Source: a virus
Length of the DNA stretch: 38,714 nucleotides
IMG/VR virus record: IMGVR_UViG_3300030107_000879
Span: 1 to 38,714 of that record
Reading direction: 5' to 3' (one strand)
Shown here: positions 1-8,266 of the stretch, piece after piece
Layout of the letters: each line of letters starts with the position of its first letter
Position numbering within the stretch: the first letter of the stretch is position 1
Made by a program: the position numbers and the translations under genes
The notes under the pieces: generated by a model
Told to the model about the DNA's origin: nothing
Seen by the model: only the letters and a program-made list of their open reading frames with translations
Databases searched by the model: none

Positions 1-15
1 GGGAGACTACTACTG

Positions 16-711
16 ATGGCGTTTTTGCAGAGCAACATTCCGCACTTCAAGTGCTGGGTGCGGCGTGAATACACGCACAATCACCAGAAATATCACGGTG
101 AGTTTCTTCATGCAATGGCGATAGCAGTCACTACGATGCCATGCCGCTGTCTGAGCTTTCAGGTCATCTTCACTGGCGCTGAAACCTACGACAACGACGA
201 CCCGAATGTGCATGGAGGAGCAATGTGGGCAAGGATGCCCATAACGGCGTTAATGGCTGATACCCCCGTTGAGGAGTGGCCAGAGCCTATGCCGGTATAT
301 GCGGCCCAGCCATGGGACTGCTCCTCCCGCGAACACGCTGTATATGTCCTTGATAGGGCGACACCGTGTCCGTGGCTGGCAAAGATCGACGGCGAGTTCT
401 ATCCCGCCAAGTACATGTTCACGGTGGACTACACCGACAGCGAGATTGCTGATGACCCTGCACAGCACAAGCAGAGTCATGTGATGGAGCTGTTGGATGC
501 AGGGCCGTGGACAGGGAATATCGTGGCGCTACCCAACAACCGAGTCCGGGTGACACATCCGGCGTGGTTTGAGGCTGGAGAAGGAGCGCCAGACTTCAGG
601 CCGTCACAGCATATCCACTATTCCAAGTCGGATTTGGATTACACGCTGGACGTAAACAGAGTGTTTGACAACCTATACGCAGGTAACAGTGATGAAGAAG
701 AGGATGACTAG
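16..711 (+). CDS. Conserved-looking phage protein of unknown function
   Basis: A 231-residue protein whose start is supported by a GGGAG ribosome site at 1-5, ten bases before ATG. I see no signal peptide, membrane segment or enzyme motif. The N-terminus is rich in His, Cys and aromatic residues (HFKCW near 10-14, a CRC pair near 43-45), and the C-terminus is acidic, ending SDEEEDD. It lies directly upstream of the small basic genes and the portal, where terminase genes usually sit in such phages, so an early head-morphogenesis or packaging role is possible but only inferred from position. The true function is not recognised. The last bases overlap the next gene. Confidence 0.75.
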   Translation: MAFLQSNIPHFKCWVRREYTHNHQKYHGEFLHAMAIAVTTMPCRCLSFQVIFTGAETYDNDDPNVHGGAMWARMPITALMADTPVEEWPEPMPVYAAQPWDCSSREHAVYVLDRATPCPWLAKIDGEFYPAKYMFTVDYTDSEIADDPAQHKQSHVMELLDAGPWTGNIVALPNNRVRVTHPAWFEAGEGAPDFRPSQHIHYSKSDLDYTLDVNRVFDNLYAGNSDEEEDD

Positions 712-1111
712 AACGGCCCGTATGCTAAGCAAAGGCGGTACAGCAGGTGGACCCAAGCCAAAGCCAAAGGGCATGATGGCAGGCGGAGTTCCACCAAAGC
801 CAAAGCCCAAAGGAATGAGAGCAGGCGGCAAGTCGGAAGACAAGCTGAAGATGGTGACAGACCCTGAAACTGGAAAGAAGGTGCCATTTTTTACAGTTGA
901 CGGCGAAGGCAAGATGAAAGGCGGCGGCACGGTCCCCAATAGCAAGGGCTACTTTAAGGGCGGCAAAACCTTGAACGAAGGCGGGAGAGTTAGAGGCTCA
1001 ACTGTGAAAAGCAGAAAAAGGAAGCCTAGAGGCAGGTCGTTGTTGGAGCAGAAGATGGATGTAGCGTCATTTAGAGCAAACTATCCCGGCAAAAAGCCAC
1101 CAGAGGCGTAG
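692..1111 (+). CDS. Small basic Gly/Lys/Pro-rich protein
   Basis: A 139-residue basic protein. I chose ATG at 692 (AGGT at 681-684, eight bases upstream) over an in-frame start 27 bases earlier that would overlap the previous gene more deeply. Residues about 10-45 hold a repeated Pro-Lys element of the type PKPKGM-AGG, present twice, followed by GGK and EGGRVRG motifs. It is low-complexity and predicted disordered, with no catalytic motif. Similar Gly-Gly-x-Val-Arg motifs recur in several virion proteins of this window. It overlaps the upstream gene by 20 bases and precedes another basic gene by one base. A DNA- or scaffold-binding virion component is a guess. Confidence 0.7.
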   Translation: MKKRMTRTARMLSKGGTAGGPKPKPKGMMAGGVPPKPKPKGMRAGGKSEDKLKMVTDPETGKKVPFFTVDGEGKMKGGGTVPNSKGYFKGGKTLNEGGRVRGSTVKSRKRKPRGRSLLEQKMDVASFRANYPGKKPPEA

Positions 1112-1112
1112 C

Positions 1113-1547
1113 ATGGCTAAAAAGAAAAAGAAGTCAATGAGCCCGTCAGATAAAGACGCTTACGAAGAGATGTTTGGTTCTCGGCCATACGATGGCCCGA
1201 AAAGAGGCAAACGCGGAAGCGGCCTAGACCCCGATTTTACGCCGGCGGGAATATTCCCAGTGCCTATTGATCCAGCCGATGACCCTGTTTTTTTTAAAAA
1301 CAGAAGGTCTGTTGGTATAACTTTAGATGATGACAAAAAGGCGTCTAAGAAGGAAAGAGCAAAAAGAAAAAAAGAGCGTTTTGCGAAAAACGAGAACACA
1401 AGAAGAGAAGATTTTGCTGATGCCCTAAAAGACAACTATGGCTTCAATAGTACCGTAGAAGCAAAAGTTGATCGTGATGACAGAAAAAAAATGCGCGGTG
1501 GTGGCATTGCTACTCGCGGGATTAGTTTTTCTAACAGGTCCAATTAA
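1113..1547 (+). CDS. Small lysine-rich protein upstream of portal
   Basis: A 144-residue basic protein beginning MAKKKKKS, with a second Lys/Arg block around residues 70-90 and a C-terminal RGGGIATRG stretch. AGAGG at 1102-1106 sits six bases before the ATG. The gene is AT-richer in its 3' half than its neighbours and contains an 8-T run followed by five A (1288-1300) inside a short inverted repeat. The stop codon abuts the portal start, so the two are likely co-translated. No known domain is recognised. The location between basic genes and the portal suggests a head-assembly or packaged DNA-binding protein, by inference only. Confidence 0.7.
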   Translation: MAKKKKKSMSPSDKDAYEEMFGSRPYDGPKRGKRGSGLDPDFTPAGIFPVPIDPADDPVFFKNRRSVGITLDDDKKASKKERAKRKKERFAKNENTRREDFADALKDNYGFNSTVEAKVDRDDRKKMRGGGIATRGISFSNRSN

Positions 1548-3989
1548 ATGGCGATAGATCGGGCGCTAGGCGCCGAAATGCCCAGTCCAGATGATTCTGC
1601 ACTGGAGATAGTGATCGAAAACCCTGATTCGGTTGGCATCTTTGACGATGACGGCGGCATGGTGATCGACCTTGACCCAGACGCAGGTGAGCTTTTGGGC
1701 GCTAGGCATGACTCCAACTTGGTCGAGTTCCTGTCAGAGCAGGATCTCCAGCTTCTTGCTGGCGAGTTGGTGGGTGCGTATGAGGCAGACAGGAACAGCC
1801 GTGCAGACTGGGAAGATTCCTATGTCCGTGGACTAGACCTGCTTGGCCTTAAGTTTGAGGACAGATCAACCCCTTGGGAAGGTGCGTGTGGTGTATTCCA
1901 CCCCATGCTTTCTGAGGCGGTTATTCGTTTTCAGGCGCAAACGATACAGGAGATATATCCTGCAAGCGGTCCCGTCAAGACCAGCATTGTCGGCTCGATA
2001 GACGACGAAAAGACCAAGCAGGCGCACAGGGTACAGAATTATCTGAATTACCTGATAACACAGCGCATGACAGAGTATCGCACGGAGACAGAAAAGCTGT
2101 TGTTCTCCCTGCCGATAGCCGGATCAGCATTCCGCAAGGTGTATTACGACCCAAATATGGGCAGACCCTGCGCCATGTTTGTGCCGGCAGAGGACTTCGT
2201 GGTCAGTTATGGTGCGTCTGACCTATCAACGTGCGAGCGTGCCACGCATGTAATGAAGCGTAGCGCCAACGAGATTCGCAAATTACAGGTGGCTGGCTTC
2301 TATGCAGATATAGATCTGCCGCCGCCGTCTCCTGACATATCGGAGATACAGCAAAAATACGACAGGCTGACGGGCGACTCGGACAATTACGAGTACGACA
2401 ATCGCCACACATTACTGGAGATGCAGGTCAATATCGACCTGATCGGCTTTGAAGATACCGACAAAGGCGCGCCCACGGGTATCGCTCTGCCCTACATTGT
2501 TACGATTGACAAGTCATCAAGAACGATACTGTCGATCCGACGCAACTGGTACGAAGACGACCCGATGAAGATGCAACGTGAGCATTATGTTCACTACCAG
2601 TATCTGCCGGGGCTTGGCTTCTATGGATTTGGCCTTGTTCACATGATTGGTGGGCTGTCTAAATCTGCAACATCAATACTCAGGCAACTGGTCGACTCGG
2701 GCACATTGGCGAATCTTCCGGGTGGCCTCAAGTCTCGCGGTCTCAGGATCAAGGGTGACGACACCCCGATCATGCCCGGAGAGTTTAGGGACGTAGATGT
2801 CCCCGGTGGTGCAATACGGGACAACATTACGTTCCTGCCATACAAAGAGCCTAGCGGTGTCCTGTATCAGCTCCTTGGCGATATCGTTCAGGAAGGCCGC
2901 AGGTTCGCTTCAGCGGCGGATGTGAAGGCGTCTGACATCAATGGAGAGGCGCCTGTAGGGACAACCCTCGCTATTCTTGAGCGAGAGATGAAGGTGCTGA
3001 GTGCGGTTCAGAGCCGTGTCCATCACGCAGTATCACGAGAGCTAAAGATACTTGCGGAGCTTGTCAGGGATTATGGGCCAGAAGTTTACCCTTATGAGCC
3101 AGATGAGGAGCCGGTTGTCAGGCAGGACTTTGATGACCGCGTAGATATTATCCCTGTAAGCGATCCAAACGCCGGCACTATGGCTCAAAGGATTATGCAA
3201 TATCAGGCGGCGTTGCAGTTGGCATCTCAGGCACCCCAGATGTATGACCTGCCACTGCTTCACCGCCAGATGCTAGAGGTTTTAGGCATTCAGGATGCGG
3301 ACAAGGTTGTTCCGCTGGAAGACGATATCAAGCCGACTGATCCTGTAAGTGAAAACATGAACATCATTAATGGCGAACCCGTCAAAGCGTTCATATATCA
3401 AGACCATGAAGCACACATTCAGGTCCATATGTCTTTGATTGAAAACCCAGAAGTGACTAAGTTGATGTCAAGAAGCCCAACGGCCAAGGCGGCTCAGGCG
3501 GCTATGGCATCGCATATCTCAGAACATGTCGCTTTTGCATACAGACAGAGGATTGAGAAGGAGCTGGGTGTCAAGCTACCTCCGCCAGACCAACCAATGC
3601 CAGAAGACATCGAATATCGCATATCGCAACTGGTCGCCCCTGCCGCCGCCCAAGTTACTGGAAAGGCACAGCAACAGGCGCAAGCCGAGCAAAATGCAAA
3701 GCAACAGCAAGATCCTGTTATTCAGATGCAACAAAGAGAACTGCAACTGAAAGAGATGGCCGCGCAGGCTAAAGCCCAAACAGATATGGCAAAGATACAA
3801 GCTGATTTGCAAAAAGCTCAAGGCAAAAACATGGTTGATCTAGAAAAGCTACAACAGCAAGAAAGGATTGAAGCCGCAAAATTAACATCAAAGATCGATA
3901 CTAATAAAGACAACATTCAAAGCCGAGAAGAGATTGAAGGTTTTAAAGCCGGATTTAATCTTGTAAGAGACTTGATAGACGATGAGTGA
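1548..3989 (+). CDS. Portal protein (P22-like podovirus portal)
   Basis: An 813-residue protein forming the dodecameric DNA-entry ring at one capsid vertex, which binds the terminase and the head-tail adaptors. It has the usual large-portal architecture. An acidic N-terminus comes first, then a core with RADWEDSYVRGLDLLG near 83-98 and STPWEGACGVFHPML near 106-120. The helical stem region around 410-530 includes FASAADVKASDING and PVGTTLAILEREMKVL. A long Gln/Ala/Lys-rich coiled-coil C-terminus runs from about 700 to 800, like the barrel helices of P22-type portals. The length fits this group. The ATG directly follows the upstream TAA. Its 3' end overlaps the next small gene by eight bases. 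The scaffold and capsid genes downstream support the call. Confidence 0.93.
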   Translation: MAIDRALGAEMPSPDDSALEIVIENPDSVGIFDDDGGMVIDLDPDAGELLGARHDSNLVEFLSEQDLQLLAGELVGAYEADRNSRADWEDSYVRGLDLLGLKFEDRSTPWEGACGVFHPMLSEAVIRFQAQTIQEIYPASGPVKTSIVGSIDDEKTKQAHRVQNYLNYLITQRMTEYRTETEKLLFSLPIAGSAFRKVYYDPNMGRPCAMFVPAEDFVVSYGASDLSTCERATHVMKRSANEIRKLQVAGFYADIDLPPPSPDISEIQQKYDRLTGDSDNYEYDNRHTLLEMQVNIDLIGFEDTDKGAPTGIALPYIVTIDKSSRTILSIRRNWYEDDPMKMQREHYVHYQYLPGLGFYGFGLVHMIGGLSKSATSILRQLVDSGTLANLPGGLKSRGLRIKGDDTPIMPGEFRDVDVPGGAIRDNITFLPYKEPSGVLYQLLGDIVQEGRRFASAADVKASDINGEAPVGTTLAILEREMKVLSAVQSRVHHAVSRELKILAELVRDYGPEVYPYEPDEEPVVRQDFDDRVDIIPVSDPNAGTMAQRIMQYQAALQLASQAPQMYDLPLLHRQMLEVLGIQDADKVVPLEDDIKPTDPVSENMNIINGEPVKAFIYQDHEAHIQVHMSLIENPEVTKLMSRSPTAKAAQAAMASHISEHVAFAYRQRIEKELGVKLPPPDQPMPEDIEYRISQLVAPAAAQVTGKAQQQAQAEQNAKQQQDPVIQMQQRELQLKEMAAQAKAQTDMAKIQADLQKAQGKNMVDLEKLQQQERIEAAKLTSKIDTNKDNIQSREEIEGFKAGFNLVRDLIDDE

Positions 3990-4182
3990 ACATGCTACTA
4001 ATAACATGTTAGGAGCATTACAGGCTGTTATTCGTGGTCATATGAATGAAGTCACTGATCATATGGCGACAGGCGCATGCAAGGATATGAGCGAATACAG
4101 TAAGTGTGCAGGGATTATTGAGGGCTTGGCATACGCTGAGCGTGAATTGCTCGATCTTAACGCAAGGATTGATCGGGAATAG
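3982..4182 (+). CDS. Small helical protein overlapping portal end
   Basis: A 66-residue mainly helical protein overlapping the portal stop by eight bases, so probably translationally coupled. It has two cysteines (GACKDMSEYSKCAG) and an acidic amphipathic C-terminal helix. No domain is recognised. Tiny genes at this position are common between portal and scaffold in marine podovirus-like genomes, but their role is not known to me. It is real by its tight packing, normal codon use and conserved-looking pattern (GIIEGLAYAERELLDL). Confidence 0.7.
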   Translation: MSEHATNNMLGALQAVIRGHMNEVTDHMATGACKDMSEYSKCAGIIEGLAYAERELLDLNARIDRE

Positions 4183-4246
4183 TTTCGCCGCAGGAAGCGG
4201 TGCTAGGCGACTCCGAACGCCACTATTCGGTGCATGGACGTGAAAA
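4183..4246 (+). promoter_or_regulatory. Intergenic leader with two short hairpins
   Basis: This 64-base gap is one of the few in the structural operon. It holds two small potential stems: CCGC/GCGG with a five-base loop at 4188-4200, and CCGAA/TTCGG with an eight-base loop at 4213-4230. There is no U-run, so they are not intrinsic terminators. The GroES-like gene has only a weak ribosome site here (GGACG at about 4235-4239). The stems might tune translation or mRNA processing; this is a low-confidence inference. Confidence 0.25.
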
Positions 4247-4600
4247 ATGACAGATGAGCCAAAGACGGCCAGTCAGCTCCCAGACCCCAAGGGATACAAA
4301 CTACTTATCGCATTGCCAGAGCCTGACGAAGTCACGGAGGGCGGCATTATCAAAGCCAAGCAGACGATGGAGATCGAAGAGATCGGTTCTATCTGTGGGT
4401 TTGTTTTGAAGATGGGTCCAGATGCCTACAAGGATGACAAGAAGTTTCCGAACGGCCCTTACTGCGATGAGGGCGATTGGATCTTAATGCGCTCCTACAG
4501 CGGCACTAGATTCAAAATACACGGTAAAGAGTTTCGTTTGATAAACGACGACAGTGTTGAGGCAGTTGTCGAAGACCCACGGGGAGTTGAAAAGGTATGA
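4247..4600 (+). CDS. GroES-like co-chaperonin
   Basis: A 117-residue protein with the GroES pattern. An N-terminal beta strand (YKLLIALPEPDEV, 17-29) leads into a Gly-rich mobile loop, EGGIIKAKQT at 31-40, where host GroES has its TAGGI loop. The barrel strand EGDWILMRSYSGTRFKI (75-91) and the C-terminal strand SVEAVVED (103-110) complete the fold. Phage GroES-like proteins such as T4 gp31 cap host GroEL so that the capsid protein fits the folding chamber. The position just before scaffold and two genes before the capsid block fits this job. No GroEL partner is present, so it would use the host chaperonin. It overlaps the scaffold start by four bases. Confidence 0.75.
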   Translation: MTDEPKTASQLPDPKGYKLLIALPEPDEVTEGGIIKAKQTMEIEEIGSICGFVLKMGPDAYKDDKKFPNGPYCDEGDWILMRSYSGTRFKIHGKEFRLINDDSVEAVVEDPRGVEKV

Positions 4601-5619
4601 GTGAAGAGCAGGTAGAGACGGGGCCAGATGACACAATGTCGTCTGAGGACAAGTTTTTTGGCGTCAAGACCACCTTTGTAAAGGGCGAACAGCCTAGCGA
4701 GATGGATCTTGAGGTCGTGGATGACCGGCCACCAGAAGATCAGCGCCCAGCGTCTAAAACAAAAGCGGCGTCAGACGATGACGATGAGCTACAGGGCTAC
4801 AGCGAAAAGGTCAAAAAGCGTATCAACAAATTACGCTATGACCAGCATGAGGAGCGCAGGCGTCGAGAAGATGCCGAAAGAATGCGTGAAGAGGCCATTC
4901 GTGTTGCCCAGCAACTAACAAGTGAGAATCAAAACCTTCAGCAAATACTGCACGAAGGTGAAGGGGTCTTACTAAATCAGTCTAAGGGCCGTGCTCAGCT
5001 CGCGCTACAGCAAGCAGAAACAATGCTTCGCCAAGCGGTCGAGGAAGGCAACACGGAGCGTCAGGTTGAGGCGCAAAAGCTACTCAACATAGCGCAGGCT
5101 GATTTGACCGGCGTGTCTAGGCAGATGGGCGACTATCAAAAAAGACAGCCCGTAAGGCCACAGCAAGGACAGCCTCAGCCTCAGCCTCAAGCCCAGCCTC
5201 GGCAGGCGCAAGAGGCACAAGAGGTCAGAAAGCCAAGCAGTAAAGCGATGGCTTGGGCAGAAAATAACAGTTGGTTTCAGTCGGAAGATCACACTGAAAT
5301 GACTGCATACGCTTATGGCGTACATGAAAAGATGATCAGGCAAGAAGGGATTGACCCTGAGTCTGATGAGTATTACGAGGAGCTGGACAAGCGAGTACAG
5401 TCCAGATTCCCAGAATACTTCGGAGAGGTAGTTAGTGGCTCGACAGATGAATCTGTCTCCTCGACCTCCCGAAGCCCCTCCGTGGTGGTGGCACCCTCCG
5501 AAAGGAACAATGGCGCCAAACCACGCAAAGTGAGGTTGAGCCGCACCCAAGTTGCTCTCGCAAAGCGTCTTGGTCTAACCGTCGAACAATACGCCAATCA
5601 ACTACTCAAGGAGAATTGA
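4597..5619 (+). CDS. Capsid assembly scaffolding protein
   Basis: A 340-residue acidic, highly charged protein with a long coiled coil. Residues 1-70 are acidic and disordered; about 70-175 are heptad-rich (EKVKKRINKLR, then EERRRREDAERMREEAIR). A Pro/Gln linker (about 185-210) follows, then a compact helical section (SSKAMAWAENNSWFQ). The basic C-terminal helix carries KVRLSRTQVALAKRLGLTVEQYA, the part that in such scaffolds contacts the capsid protein. The placement between the GroES-like gene and the capsid genes is classical. It starts by ATGA overlap with the previous gene. The role, guiding procapsid assembly and then leaving the head, follows from family and context. Confidence 0.85.
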   Translation: MSEEQVETGPDDTMSSEDKFFGVKTTFVKGEQPSEMDLEVVDDRPPEDQRPASKTKAASDDDDELQGYSEKVKKRINKLRYDQHEERRRREDAERMREEAIRVAQQLTSENQNLQQILHEGEGVLLNQSKGRAQLALQQAETMLRQAVEEGNTERQVEAQKLLNIAQADLTGVSRQMGDYQKRQPVRPQQGQPQPQPQAQPRQAQEAQEVRKPSSKAMAWAENNSWFQSEDHTEMTAYAYGVHEKMIRQEGIDPESDEYYEELDKRVQSRFPEYFGEVVSGSTDESVSSTSRSPSVVVAPSERNNGAKPRKVRLSRTQVALAKRLGLTVEQYANQLLKEN

Positions 5620-5621
5620 TA

Positions 5622-6074
5622 ATGGCTGAAGAGCGCACACCGCGAGAGGCAGAGTCTCGCACCGCTGAGGAACGTCCCTCAGACTCATGGTTGCCGGCAT
5701 CTATTTTGCCCAACCCCGATCCAGTAGACGGCTGGGTATTCCGGTGGATTCGTACCAGTACGCTGGGAAAAGCCGACAATACCAACGTCTCTCAGAAGTT
5801 TCGCGAAGGATGGATTCCGGTGAAAGCCGAAGATCACCCTGAGCTGGAGGTCATGTCAGATATTGACTCTAGATTTAGTGGCAATATCGAAATTGGCGGA
5901 TTGCTTTTATGCAAGGCGCCAGAAGACAAGGTCAAACAGCGAGATGAATACTTCGAGCAAATGGCATCAAGTCAGATGGAGTCTGTGGACAATAACTTCC
6001 TCAAGCAAAACGATCCCCGAATGCCCGTTCTACAACCAGAACGGTCCACTCGGACAACCTTTGGTCGAAGCTGA
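5622..6074 (+). CDS. Small head-region protein, unknown
   Basis: A 150-residue soluble protein. The ATG at 5622 is preferred because AAGGAG (5608-5613) lies at the right distance; an in-frame TTG at 5616 is poorer. The N-terminus is charged and disordered, the middle compact (VDGWVFRWIRTSTLG, then FREGWIPVKAEDHPEL), and the C-terminus ends in a Thr/Arg stretch. No family is named. Its place between scaffold and the putative decoration protein suggests a minor capsid or head-assembly role, which is an inference from synteny only. Confidence 0.7.
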   Translation: MAEERTPREAESRTAEERPSDSWLPASILPNPDPVDGWVFRWIRTSTLGKADNTNVSQKFREGWIPVKAEDHPELEVMSDIDSRFSGNIEIGGLLLCKAPEDKVKQRDEYFEQMASSQMESVDNNFLKQNDPRMPVLQPERSTRTTFGRS

Positions 6075-6123
6075 CTTCGTTAACCGGAGCGGCTTCGTTA
6101 TCTGATCCTTTGAGGAGATAAAG

Positions 6124-6711
6124 ATGGCTACTTCAGCTACTCCAATGGGTGCGGAACCTGTAGGCACGCTAAGTGCTTCTGGTTCTTTCACCGGCAAGGT
6201 TCGTCATATCAAGATTGCCAATGCCTATGGCACGGCTATTTTCTATGGCGATTTCGTCAAGTTGGTTAGTTCTGGCACGGTAGAAAAAGCAAGTTTCACA
6301 ACCTCAGTCGCGGCAGGTATTGTCGGCGTCTTTGTTGGTTGCGCTTATACCGACCCCAGCACCAATCAAATGACGTTTAACCAGCAGTTCCCCGCTTCAA
6401 CAGCGGCTGACGACATCGTGGCATACGTCGTGGATGATCCTAAGCTGTTGTTCCAGATGCAGGCCGACGAGGCTGTTGCTCAAACTGGGCTGGGAAATAA
6501 CATTTCAGCGGTTATGACCGCTGGATCAACCGCGATTGGTCGAAGCAAGAACGCCCTCGATGGCGGCTCTATTGCTACGACCAATACCCTACCACTGCGT
6601 GTCGTTGATTTCGTAGACGGGCCAAACAGCACTGTAGGTGATGCTTTCACGGATTGCATTGTCACCTACTTGCCGCTAAGCCATGCTTATGAAACGGCAC
6701 TTGGCGTATAA
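6124..6711 (+). CDS. Putative capsid decoration/stabilising protein
   Basis: A 195-residue protein of mostly predicted beta strands, with small residues and few charges. It contains a core of short strands such as KIANAYGTAIFYGDFVKL (31-48) and GIVGVFVGCAYTDP. A strong ribosome site (TGAGGAGA at 6111-6118) suggests high expression. It lies directly before the major capsid gene, where head decoration or auxiliary capsid proteins are usually placed. The exact fold cannot be shown by eye; it could also be an auxiliary protein encapsidated in the head. Confidence 0.6.
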   Translation: MATSATPMGAEPVGTLSASGSFTGKVRHIKIANAYGTAIFYGDFVKLVSSGTVEKASFTTSVAAGIVGVFVGCAYTDPSTNQMTFNQQFPASTAADDIVAYVVDDPKLLFQMQADEAVAQTGLGNNISAVMTAGSTAIGRSKNALDGGSIATTNTLPLRVVDFVDGPNSTVGDAFTDCIVTYLPLSHAYETALGV

Positions 6712-6724
6712 GGAGTCTTGAGTA

Positions 6725-7633
6725 ATGGCTATTTCACGCGCACAAATGTTGAAAGAACTGCTCCCCGGACTGAACGCCCTGTTTGGTTTGGAATATGAGC
6801 GGTATGACGACGAGCACACGATGATTTACGAAAGTGAGTCATCTGAGCGTTCGTTTGAGGAAGAAGTGAAGCTGTCTGGATTCGGTGCGGCACCGGTCAA
6901 AGCTGAAGGCGCGGCCATCAGCTACGACTCTGCCCAAGAGTCTTTCACTGCTAGGTATAATCATGAAACGATTGCTCTCGGCTTCAGTATCACAGAAGAA
7001 GCAATGGAGGACAATCTATATGACTCATTGTCTGCAAGATATACAAAGGCTCTTGCAAGGGCAATGGCTCATACCAAGCAGGTGAAAGCGGCGAATCCAC
7101 TTAACAACGGCTTCGGCACTTTCCAATCTGGTGACGGCGTAACGCTGTTCAGCACAGCTCACCCGCTGGTAAACGGTGGCACCAATGCCAACCGTCCTAG
7201 CACTGCGGCTGATCTGAACGAAACCTCGCTGGAAGATGCTGTGATTAACATCGCCGCATTTACCGACGAGCGCGGTCTGCTGATCGCGGCACGTCCCCGT
7301 CGTTTGATCGTTCCACCCGCGCTTCAGTTTGTAGCAACTCGATTGCTTGAGACTGATGGCCGTGTTGGTACGTCTGACAACGACATCAACGCCCTTCGTA
7401 ACAACGGTTCGATTCCAGAAGGCTACTCAGTCAATCACTTTTTGACTGACACCAACGCCTTCTTTGTCATTACCGATGTACCGAATGGCATGAAGCACTT
7501 CCAGCGCACAGCGTTGGAGACCTCAATGGACGGCGACTTTGATACCGGCAATGTTCGGTACAAGGCTCGTGAGCGATACAGCTTCGGCGTATCCGATCCT
7601 CTGGGCATCTACGGATCACCCGGAACGTCCTAA
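6725..7633 (+). CDS. Major capsid protein (HK97-fold, Mu gpT-like)
   Basis: A 302-residue protein that should form the icosahedral shell. Visible features are an N-terminal helix (AQMLKELLPGLNALFGLEY, 6-24), an acidic extended segment (SSERSFEEEVKLSGFG) and a central helical spine (ITEEAMEDNLYDSLSARYTKALARAM). A loop with FSTAHPLVNGG follows, then PRRLIVPPALQFVATRLL and a C-terminal strand region around YKARERYSFGVSDPLGIYGSPG. The pattern resembles the Mu gpT-like capsid group. GGAG precedes the ATG. It is immediately followed by a strong terminator, as often seen after abundant capsid genes. Scaffold and chaperonin genes upstream agree. Confidence 0.85.
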   Translation: MAISRAQMLKELLPGLNALFGLEYERYDDEHTMIYESESSERSFEEEVKLSGFGAAPVKAEGAAISYDSAQESFTARYNHETIALGFSITEEAMEDNLYDSLSARYTKALARAMAHTKQVKAANPLNNGFGTFQSGDGVTLFSTAHPLVNGGTNANRPSTAADLNETSLEDAVINIAAFTDERGLLIAARPRRLIVPPALQFVATRLLETDGRVGTSDNDINALRNNGSIPEGYSVNHFLTDTNAFFVITDVPNGMKHFQRTALETSMDGDFDTGNVRYKARERYSFGVSDPLGIYGSPGTS

Positions 7634-7639
7634 TCCTAC

Positions 7640-7660
7640 GGGGGCTTCGGCCCCCTTTTT
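7640..7660 (+). terminator. Rho-independent terminator after capsid gene
   Basis: A perfect GC stem (GGGGGC, TTCG tetraloop, GCCCCC at 7640-7655) is followed by five T. It lies seven bases after the major capsid stop codon. It should cap the head transcript or attenuate read-through into the next genes. Confidence 0.93.
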
Positions 7661-7673
7661 ATTCCTGACTAAT

Positions 7674-7689
7674 TGTTCCACATGGAACA
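7674..7689. promoter_or_regulatory. parS-like 16-bp palindrome
   Basis: The sequence TGTTCCACATGGAACA has perfect six-base arms around ACAT. It differs by one central base from TGTTCCACGTGGAACA, a form of the bacterial chromosome-partition site parS bound by ParB. It lies in the 84-base gap between the capsid terminator and the next gene. It could also be a protein-binding operator or simply a second RNA stem. ParB binding is not demonstrated, and the altered base is in the conserved centre. Confidence 0.45.
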
Positions 7690-7717
7690 TTAGACCCAGC
7701 CAAGACAGGAGACCCCC

Positions 7718-8227
7718 ATGGCTAATTCTACCTTTTCCGGTCCCGTTAGATCCGAAAGTACCTTCAAAACCATCAGCAAAAACTCCACCACTGGCACGAT
7801 TACCGAGGTCGCTACTATCGGTGATGGCCCCGTAAGCCTTGCGGATGGCAATGTCACGCTTACCAATGCCACCCACAGCGGCAGAATTCTTTTTGTCCCA
7901 GACGGCGGACAAGATAACACCTATACGTTGCCTGCGCCTATTGCGGGCTCTATGTTTAGGTTTGTCTATGCTGGCGGTGCGGCAGATGCCACTGATGCGC
8001 TTATTGTTACTCCGGGTAACACCAACTTCTATATCGGCGGTGTTACCTTATTGGATACAGATGGTGACGCAATCAGCAGTGTTTTTTCTAATGGAAGCTC
8101 AAACAGCAGTATTCAATTAAACGTGCCTGCTGGATTTGATGTAACCATCGTTGGCTTGAACACGACGAACTACCAAATCTTCGGAAATGTTACGAGCACA
8201 ACTGCGCCTGCATTTGCCGATCAATAA
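7718..8227 (+). CDS. Putative head fibre/decoration protein
   Basis: A 169-residue Thr/Ser/Gly-rich beta protein with very few charged residues, preceded by a good ribosome site (AGGAG at 7706-7710). It shows motifs common in virion surface proteins, such as GRILFVPDGGQDNTYTLP (near 55-72) and GSMFRFVYAGGA. A beta-sandwich or trimeric head-fibre role is plausible from composition and location just after the capsid gene. No conserved catalytic residue is seen. Flanking hairpins on both sides suggest separate control of its expression. Confidence 0.6.
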   Translation: MANSTFSGPVRSESTFKTISKNSTTGTITEVATIGDGPVSLADGNVTLTNATHSGRILFVPDGGQDNTYTLPAPIAGSMFRFVYAGGAADATDALIVTPGNTNFYIGGVTLLDTDGDAISSVFSNGSSNSSIQLNVPAGFDVTIVGLNTTNYQIFGNVTSTTAPAFADQ

Positions 8228-8234
8228 TCTTGTC

Positions 8235-8250
8235 GGGGGCTTCGGCCCCC
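8235..8250 (+). terminator. Second GGGGGC-TTCG-GCCCCC hairpin (weak terminator)
   Basis: The same 16-base stem-loop as at 7640-7655 recurs exactly here, but ATTATT follows instead of a T-run. The flanking AATAAT (8223-8228) and ATTATT (8251-8256) can pair as an outer stem across a six-base bulge. It is more likely an attenuator or mRNA 3'-end stabiliser than a full terminator. Confidence 0.6.
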
Positions 8251-8266
8251 ATTATTGGAGGCTGTT

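Noticed and set aside
1285-1303. T8-A5 run with a CTGTTTTT/AAAAACAG inverted repeat, a possible programmed frameshift site
   Set aside because: A -1 slip reaches TAA at once and a +1 slip reaches a stop after six codons, so no extended product would arise.
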